From: Elusimicrobiota bacterium
GTDB taxonomy: Bacteria; Elusimicrobiota; Elusimicrobia; UBA1565; UBA9628
Assembly (NCBI GenBank): GCA_028869495.1
Contig: JAGWRY010000219.1
Coordinates: forward strand, 1 to 8,426
Direction: 5' to 3'
Length of the DNA stretch: 8,426 nt
Shown: one piece after another, positions 5,929-8,426 of the stretch
Numbering within the stretch: position 1 is the stretch's first letter
Layout of the letters: each line of letters opens with the position of its first letter
Notes under the pieces: generated by a model
Database searches by the model: none
Seen by the model: the letters and a program-made list of their open reading frames with translations, nothing else
Told to the model about the DNA's origin: nothing
Position numbers and translations under genes: made by a program

Positions 5929-5957
5929 AGTATGCGCCCCGGGCGGGCGCCTGTCAA
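5929..5957 (-). promoter_or_regulatory. Sigma70-type promoter of RDD paralog 2, very short leader
   Basis: On the minus strand TTGACA (5957-5952), exactly 17 nt, and CATACT (5934-5929) followed by GGC. Eighteen nt separate the -10 from the ATG at 5910, giving an expected leader of about 11 nt with no Shine-Dalgarno. The -35 hexamer contains the TGA stop codon (5956-5954) of the upstream Nudix gene, so it lies at the very end of the ABC/Nudix operon. The layout is the same as at 2358-2386. Confidence 0.75.
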
Positions 5958-6376
5958 GGTCGCGCGCCGAGGAGGGCGTCCCACTCCCCGCGCGCCAGGC
6001 GCTCGGCCAGCGGAGCGTCGGCCGGCGTCAGCGCCCGGCGCGGCAGGTCGGCGGGAAGCGCCCACTCCAGCGCGTCGTGCTCGAGCGCCCGCGGCTCGCC
6101 CTCGGCGCGGCAAAGCAGGGCGATCAGCTCGATGCGCCCGAAGTCGTAGTCGTGCAGGGTGCGCGCCAGCTCCGGCCCGACCGCCGCGTCGAGCCCCAGT
6201 TCCTCTTTCAGCTCCCGGCGCAGGGCGTCCGCCGGCGACTCCCCCGCCTCCAGCTTGCCGCCCGGGAACTCCCACAGCCCGGCCAGCCTCTTGCCCGCCG
6301 GCCGGCGCGCCAGCAGGACCCGGCCCCCGCGGACCAGCACCGCCGCCGCGACGCGGACCGCCGCGCGCTCCGTCAC
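5954..6376 (-). CDS. Nudix hydrolase, MutT-like
   Basis: 140 residues starting at the GTG at 6376. A perfect Nudix box (GX5EX7REUXEEXGU) lies at residues 40-62: G40, E46, then RELKEELGL at 54-62, whose glutamates bind the metal for pyrophosphate hydrolysis. The preceding RPAGKRLAGLWEFPGG (25-40) resembles MutT/8-oxo-dGTPase enzymes, which clean oxidised nucleotides from the pool, and the size fits. The substrate is not certain, because Nudix specificity cannot be read from the box alone. It is the last gene of a three-gene operon. Its GTG overlaps the permease TGA as GTGA, implying translational coupling. Pairing of a housecleaning enzyme with an ABC exporter has no obvious shared pathway and may be simple co-transcription. 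Confidence 0.92.
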   Translation of the reverse strand: MTERAAVRVAAAVLVRGGRVLLARRPAGKRLAGLWEFPGGKLEAGESPADALRRELKEELGLDAAVGPELARTLHDYDFGRIELIALLCRAEGEPRALEHDALEWALPADLPRRALTPADAPLAERLARGEWDALLGARP

Positions 6377-7176
6377 GAGACCGACTCCGCGCTGTAGCGC
6401 ATCAAGAGCCCGCTTCTCACCGCGCTCCGGTAGACGGCCGCGAAGAGCCAGGCCGACAGCAGAAGATCGACCGCGGCCAGCGCCGCCCCCGCCGCCAGCG
6501 CGTGCGGCGGCACCTTCCCGCCGAGCAGGAGCGCGCGCAGACCCTCGAAGACGTAGGCCGGCGGCAGGACGCGCGCGACCGCCCGCATCCAGCGCGGCAG
6601 GACCGACAGCGGGTAGAACACCCCCGCGAACGGCGCGACCAGCGCCGGGATCGGCCAGACCAGCCACTCCGAGGCCGGACCCAGCCGCAGGACCATCGCC
6701 GTCGCCGCCGTCCCCATCGCGATCCCGAACAGGAACAGGACCAGCAGGAACGGCACGAAGAGCGCCCCGTACGCGGCGAACGAGAAGCCGAAGGCCAGCC
6801 GGGCCAGCGCGAGCATCCCCGCCAGCCCGATCGCGCTCGTCGCCGTGCTGGCGACGATCAGCCCCGCGACGTACTCGGAGACCCTCAGCGGCGAGGCGAA
6901 GAAGTTGAGGAAGTTGTGCGTCCAGACGTCCTCGAAGAAGGCCGTCGTGACCCCGTTCATCACGCGCGTGAAGAAGTCCCAGAGCAGGACCGCGCCGAGG
7001 AGCGTCCCCGTGAAGCTGAAGCCGGAGCCGGAGACCGAGTTCAGGTAGCGCGCGAGGAAGCCCCAGAGCACGACGTCGACGAGCACCCAGGCGAAGATCG
7101 GCAGGAGGCGCGCCAGACTGCCGCGGATCAGGTAGAACTGCCGCAGGACGACCGCGAACAGGCGCCGCAGGCTCAC
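6373..7176 (-). CDS. ABC-2 type transporter permease subunit
   Basis: 267 residues starting at the GTG at 7176, which overlaps the ATPase stop as GTGA. About six membrane segments are visible, near residues 25-43, 58-70, 102-126, 134-160, 171-190 and 225-248. Family-typical stretches are LLWDFFTRVMNG (64-75), FFASPLRVSEYVAG (92-105) and YPLSVLPRWM (188-197) before LPPAYVFEGLRALL (204-217), seen in ABC-2 exporters such as the NodJ/DrrB group. It would form the membrane channel with the ATPase encoded just upstream, exporting an unknown substrate, possibly a lipid, polysaccharide or small hydrophobic compound. No substrate-binding protein is encoded nearby, which fits an exporter. A longer reading through the same frame to 7893 is only an antisense-free shadow of the ATPase gene in another frame and is not used. 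Confidence 0.93.
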   Translation of the reverse strand: MSLRRLFAVVLRQFYLIRGSLARLLPIFAWVLVDVVLWGFLARYLNSVSGSGFSFTGTLLGAVLLWDFFTRVMNGVTTAFFEDVWTHNFLNFFASPLRVSEYVAGLIVASTATSAIGLAGMLALARLAFGFSFAAYGALFVPFLLVLFLFGIAMGTAATAMVLRLGPASEWLVWPIPALVAPFAGVFYPLSVLPRWMRAVARVLPPAYVFEGLRALLLGGKVPPHALAAGAALAAVDLLLSAWLFAAVYRSAVRSGLLMRYSAESVS

Positions 7177-7877
7177 AGGCTCAGCGGCTCCCGCGCGACC
7201 GCGACGAACAGGTCCTCGAGGTCGCGCTTGCCGTGCCGCGCCGGCAGCTCGCGCGGGTCGCCCTCGAGCAGGATCCGCCCGCGCGACAGGAACAGCACGC
7301 GCGCGCAGACCTCCGCGACCTCGGCCATGTTGTGCGACGTCCACAGCACCCCGGCCGCGCCGCGCGCCGCGTAGTCCTTGATCTGCGCGCGGACGTCGCG
7401 CGCCGTCGCCGGATCCAGCGAGGCCGTCGGCTCGTCGAGGAGCAGCAGGCTCGGCTCGTTGAGCATCGCCTTGGCCAGCCCCAGCCGCGACTGCTCGCCC
7501 GAGGAGAGCAGTCCCGCCTTGACGTCGCGGAAGCGCCCCAGGTCGAAGCGCACCAGCAGTTCCTCGATCCGCGCCGAAAGCCCGCGCACCCCGTAGAGCA
7601 GGCCGAACACGCGCAGGTTCTCGGCGACCGTCAGGTTGCCGGGGAGGGGCGCGTAGACCGCCGCGAAGCTCGCGCGCTCCCGGGGGACGGCGCGGATCTC
7701 GCCCGCGCTGGGAGCGAGCACGCCGAGGATCATCCCGATCGTCGTCGTCTTGCCCGCCCCGTTGGGGCCGAGCAGGCCCACGATCTCGCCCGGACGGACC
7801 GCGAAGGAGATCCCGTCCACGGCGGCGGCCCCGTCGTACTCCTTGCGCAAGCCCGAGACCGACAGGATCGCCTCCAT
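7173..7877 (-). CDS. ABC transporter ATP-binding subunit (ABC-2 exporter)
   Basis: 234 residues from the ATG at 7877. Walker A GPNGAGKTT (37-45), signature LSSGEQ (124-129, in place of the common LSGGQ), Walker B LLLLDEP (144-150), D-loop SLD (153-155) and switch histidine H182 in TSHNM. The Q-loop region reads VYAPLPGNLTVAENL (74-88), without the usual glutamine; related exporters with similar wording at this place also lack it. The protein powers the permease encoded immediately downstream. The start at 7877 is preferred over the in-frame ATG at 7910 because GAGG lies 8 nt upstream and MEAILSVSGLRKEY matches the usual beginning of these ATPases. It is the first gene of the operon ATPase, permease, Nudix. 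No convincing promoter is seen in the 95-bp gap to the divergent gene at 7973. Confidence 0.94.
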   Translation of the reverse strand: MEAILSVSGLRKEYDGAAAVDGISFAVRPGEIVGLLGPNGAGKTTTIGMILGVLAPSAGEIRAVPRERASFAAVYAPLPGNLTVAENLRVFGLLYGVRGLSARIEELLVRFDLGRFRDVKAGLLSSGEQSRLGLAKAMLNEPSLLLLDEPTASLDPATARDVRAQIKDYAARGAAGVLWTSHNMAEVAEVCARVLFLSRGRILLEGDPRELPARHGKRDLEDLFVAVAREPLSL

Positions 7878-7937
7878 GACCGCATCCTCGCAAATTCCGG
7901 GCCCCCGCATCGAGACGAAGGCGCCCGAGATCCGCTC

Positions 7938-7966
7938 TTGACGGGAACGAGAACCGGGTCTACAGT
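7938..7966 (+). promoter_or_regulatory. Sigma70-type promoter for a leaderless gene
   Basis: TTGACG (7938-7943), exactly 17 nt, and TACAGT (7961-7966). The ATG of the exported-protein gene begins at 7973, 7 positions after the end of the -10. Transcription would thus start at, or within a base or two of, the start codon. No Shine-Dalgarno lies in the 6 nt between. An ATG at 7968 reads only two codons before TGA. Confidence 0.7.
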
Positions 7967-7972
7967 AATGGC

Positions 7973-8426
7973 ATGACCCCGAAAATCCCCCTCCTCGCGA
8001 CGGCCGCGCTCCTGGCGGCCGTCTCCGCGTCCGCCCAGGTCTGCCGCCCCGACGCCGCTCCGCCCGCGCACCCGGCGGACGCCGCCCTGGCCGCCTCCGT
8101 CCAGAAGGGGGTCGACGCCGCGCTGGCCGGCCGGGCCGCCGACGGCGTCTCCGTCCGCAGCGCCGACTGCGCCGGCGCCGCGGGCGCGAAGACCTACACT
8201 TTGACCGGCCACGGCCGGACCGTGACCTTCGACTCGGCCCAGCTGGCGAACCTGAAGAAGGGCTCCGTGGACGCGGCCCTGGCCCGGCATTTGAGCGCCG
8301 CCCTCGGCCTCGCCGCCGACGCCGCCGGACCCGGAGCGGCGAAGGACGCGGGCAAGGAGCCGCCGCCGTCCGTCCTGGCCAAGAGCCGCTTCGAGCAGGA
8401 GCAGGCGCGCAAGCGCGCCGCCGGCC
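7973..8426 (+). CDS. Exported Ala-rich protein of unknown function (partial, runs off right edge)
   Basis: At least 151 residues with no stop before the window ends. Residues 1-21 are a clean Sec signal peptide: basic start MTPKI, hydrophobic LLATAALLAAV, and a likely cleavage after ASA before QVC. The mature part has two cysteines (C24 and C66) that could form a disulfide, an Ala/Asp/Pro-rich character, a short strand-like stretch KTYTLTGHGRTVTFD (73-87), and a charged, helix-prone region near the end (residues 137-149, KSRFEQEQARKRA). I recognise no domain. Strong GC at third codon positions and the promoter spaced exactly ahead of the ATG support coding. It diverges from the ABC operon. 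It would be secreted to the periplasm or outside; function cannot be inferred. Confidence 0.75.
   Translation, partial: MTPKIPLLATAALLAAVSASAQVCRPDAAPPAHPADAALAASVQKGVDAALAGRAADGVSVRSADCAGAAGAKTYTLTGHGRTVTFDSAQLANLKKGSVDAALARHLSAALGLAADAAGPGAAKDAGKEPPPSVLAKSRFEQEQARKRAAG

Noticed and set aside
5452..7374. A 640-codon open frame on the plus strand, rich in Arg, Pro and Gln
   Set aside because: It lies antisense to four well-supported genes (RDD paralog 2, Nudix, permease and ATPase), has no domain, and has the Arg/Pro/Ala composition expected from the shadow of GC-rich genes.

Overview
This window is a high-GC bacterial chromosome segment. Coding stretches from about 2.4 kb onward are strongly GC-biased at third codon positions, while roughly the first 2.3 kb is clearly less GC-rich: a sampled 60-base stretch inside the endonuclease gene is about 55% GC, and one inside the ABC ATPase gene about 70%. 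Nothing here fixes the lineage. There is no rRNA, tRNA or marker gene. A GC-rich, environmental, Gram-negative-type bacterium is plausible from the secreted lytic transglycosylase and the many Ala/Arg-rich proteins; an Elusimicrobiota- or Myxococcota-like source is only an impression.

Layout. (1) Positions 1-133, minus strand: the first 44 codons of an IS3-type transposase OrfA running off the left edge. (2) 352-1332, plus: an EVE-HNH endonuclease, a predicted modification-dependent restriction enzyme. Together with the IS this looks like a small acquired defence cassette. (3) 1262-2341, minus: an RDD-family membrane protein with an uncharacterised C-terminal domain, overlapping the endonuclease tail to tail by 71 bp. 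(4) 2465-2764, minus: a small XRE-type helix-turn-helix protein with no partner toxin. (5) 2848-3141, plus: a 97-residue coiled-coil-like protein. (6) 3138-4070, minus: an RRM RNA-binding protein with a long Lys-Pro-Trp repeat tail. (7) 4229-4948, plus: a secreted SLT-type lytic transglycosylase. (8) 4945-5910, minus: a second RDD protein, paralogous to the first along its whole length. (9) 7877-5954, minus: a tight three-gene operon of ABC ATPase, ABC-2 permease and Nudix hydrolase, joined by two GTGA stop/start overlaps. (10) 7973 to the right edge, plus: the start of an exported Ala-rich protein with a clear promoter.

The genes are packed very tightly. Two convergent pairs share overlapping stop codons and a third pair overlaps by 71 bp, leaving no room for ordinary terminators. 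Three good sigma70-type promoters with exactly 17-nt spacers are visible. All three lie so close to the start codon that the mRNA would be leaderless or have a leader of only about ten bases without a Shine-Dalgarno, whereas other genes in the window carry an SD. The two RDD paralogs share this promoter layout as well as an unfamiliar C-terminal domain.

The points most worth following are the RDD plus novel-domain paralog pair, the RRM protein with its KKPW repeat array, the short-leader promoter class, and the IS/EVE-HNH insertion that seems to have changed the 3' end of the neighbouring RDD gene. I did not find a clearly new multi-gene system.
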